Notes under the pieces: model-generated | Database searches by the model: none | What the model was told of the DNA's origin: nothing | What the model saw: the letters and a program-made list of their open reading frames with translations, nothing else | Shown: positions 63,795 through 64,000 of the stretch, one piece after another | Numbering within the stretch: the stretch's first letter is position 1 | Layout of the letters: every line of letters starts with the position of its first letter | Program-made: the position numbers and the translations under genes | Source of the DNA: DASQHW01 sp963837155 | GTDB taxonomy: Bacteria; Actinomycetota; Acidimicrobiia; IMCC26256; PALSA-610 | Assembly: GCA_963837155.1 (NCBI GenBank) | Contig: CAWIMB010000002.1 | Span: 868,001-932,000, forward strand | DNA: 64,000 bases | Direction: 5' to 3'

Positions 63795-64000
63795 TGTGCT
63801 CGACCCACCACGCCGGTGCAGCGTTCATCAGTGTCGCGAGGTCCCAGTAGTCCCACCAGCGCACGATCTTGCCGTCTCGTAGCTGTTGCACCGAGACGAA
63901 CGGCAGGCTCGCGCGTTCGCCGGTCGGCCATTCCCAGTGTTCGACGTGTTCGGTGACCGCGGTATCACCCTCGCACACGATGACGCGTACGTCGTGCGAG
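63754..64000 (-). CDS. SnoaL/NTF2-like protein, C-terminal part (cut by window edge)
   Basis: The visible 81 residues (VRVIVCEGDTAVTEHVEHWE, LPFVSVQQLRDGKIVRWWDY, WDLATLMNAAPAWWVEHI) have the strand pattern V..........E.......G......f......v..GKI..w.dY.D of SnoaL-like/limonene-epoxide-hydrolase folds. The N-terminus lies outside the window. Substrate unknown. Confidence 0.75.
   Translation of the reverse strand, partial: SHDVRVIVCEGDTAVTEHVEHWEWPTGERASLPFVSVQQLRDGKIVRWWDYWDLATLMNAAPAWWVEHIMSESTRVGLRDS

Overview
The window is high-GC DNA with many GTG starts and ATGA/GTGA stop-start overlaps. It encodes an F420-type LLM oxidoreductase, a DUF222-HNH (13E12-type) protein, STAS and HATPase regulators, SCP2/Ltp-type thiolases with DUF35 partners and an encapsulin. 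Together these suggest an Actinomycetota chromosome, most likely Acidimicrobiia or a related environmental lineage; the taxon is inference from gene content, not from a marker gene.

Layout. (1) 1-8.7 kb, core: STAS protein (cut), aconitase, second STAS protein, Gfo/Idh oxidoreductase, secreted alpha/beta hydrolase, secreted DUF1524 nuclease-like protein, methyltransferase, SHOCT and DUF6325 proteins. (2) 8.77-34.28 kb, accessory island built around one intact tRNA-Arg(CCU) at 19239-19311. Two copies of the tRNA 3' part lie to its left (8769, 11281) and three copies of its 5' half to its right (22682, 27288, 34245). These split the island into five tandem segments. Left segments carry decayed toxin-antitoxin genes (AbiE-like, YefM/RelE-like), DUF6398 and DUF2293 genes, an oxidoreductase, a lipoprotein remnant and a frameshifted tyrosine integrase. 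Right segments carry an esterase, an ABM-like protein, a thioesterase remnant, an integrase C-terminal remnant, two large secreted proteins, and a CstR-like regulated persulfide module (MMPL exporter, DUF2892, CsoR/CstR-family repressor, two methyltransferases, CoA-disulfide reductase-rhodanese). Two families of 12-bp direct repeats, resembling integrase arm sites, lie beside the tRNA copies. (3) 34.3-64 kb, core: PPK2, esterase, small membrane proteins, USP, DUF2252; a CitE-like/amidohydrolase/LLM operon; TetR plus a heterodimeric ABC exporter; small proteins and an anti-sigma-like ATPase; FKBP; an acyl-CoA ligase/DUF35/thiolase-like operon; DUF222-HNH; a TetR/amidohydrolase/deacylase/P450 operon; Hsp20, an orphan DNA adenine methylase, SDR and DUF4031; an encapsulin with encapsulated-ferritin cargo; ChaB; and a cut SnoaL-like protein.

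How they work together. The acyl-CoA ligase, two OB-fold proteins and two thiolase-like proteins look like one acyl-CoA or sterol-side-chain degrading unit. The P450/amidohydrolase operon is a second catabolic unit under its own TetR. The CstR module should respond to reactive sulfur rather than copper, because the copper-ligand histidine is missing. Encapsulin plus its ferritin is an iron-storage compartment.

Caution. About a dozen otherwise healthy core genes carry single frameshifts, several at GC-dinucleotide runs or homopolymers. Consensus sequencing error is therefore a serious alternative to pseudogenization; frameshifts are much denser in the 9-18.4 kb part of the island, where real decay is more likely.
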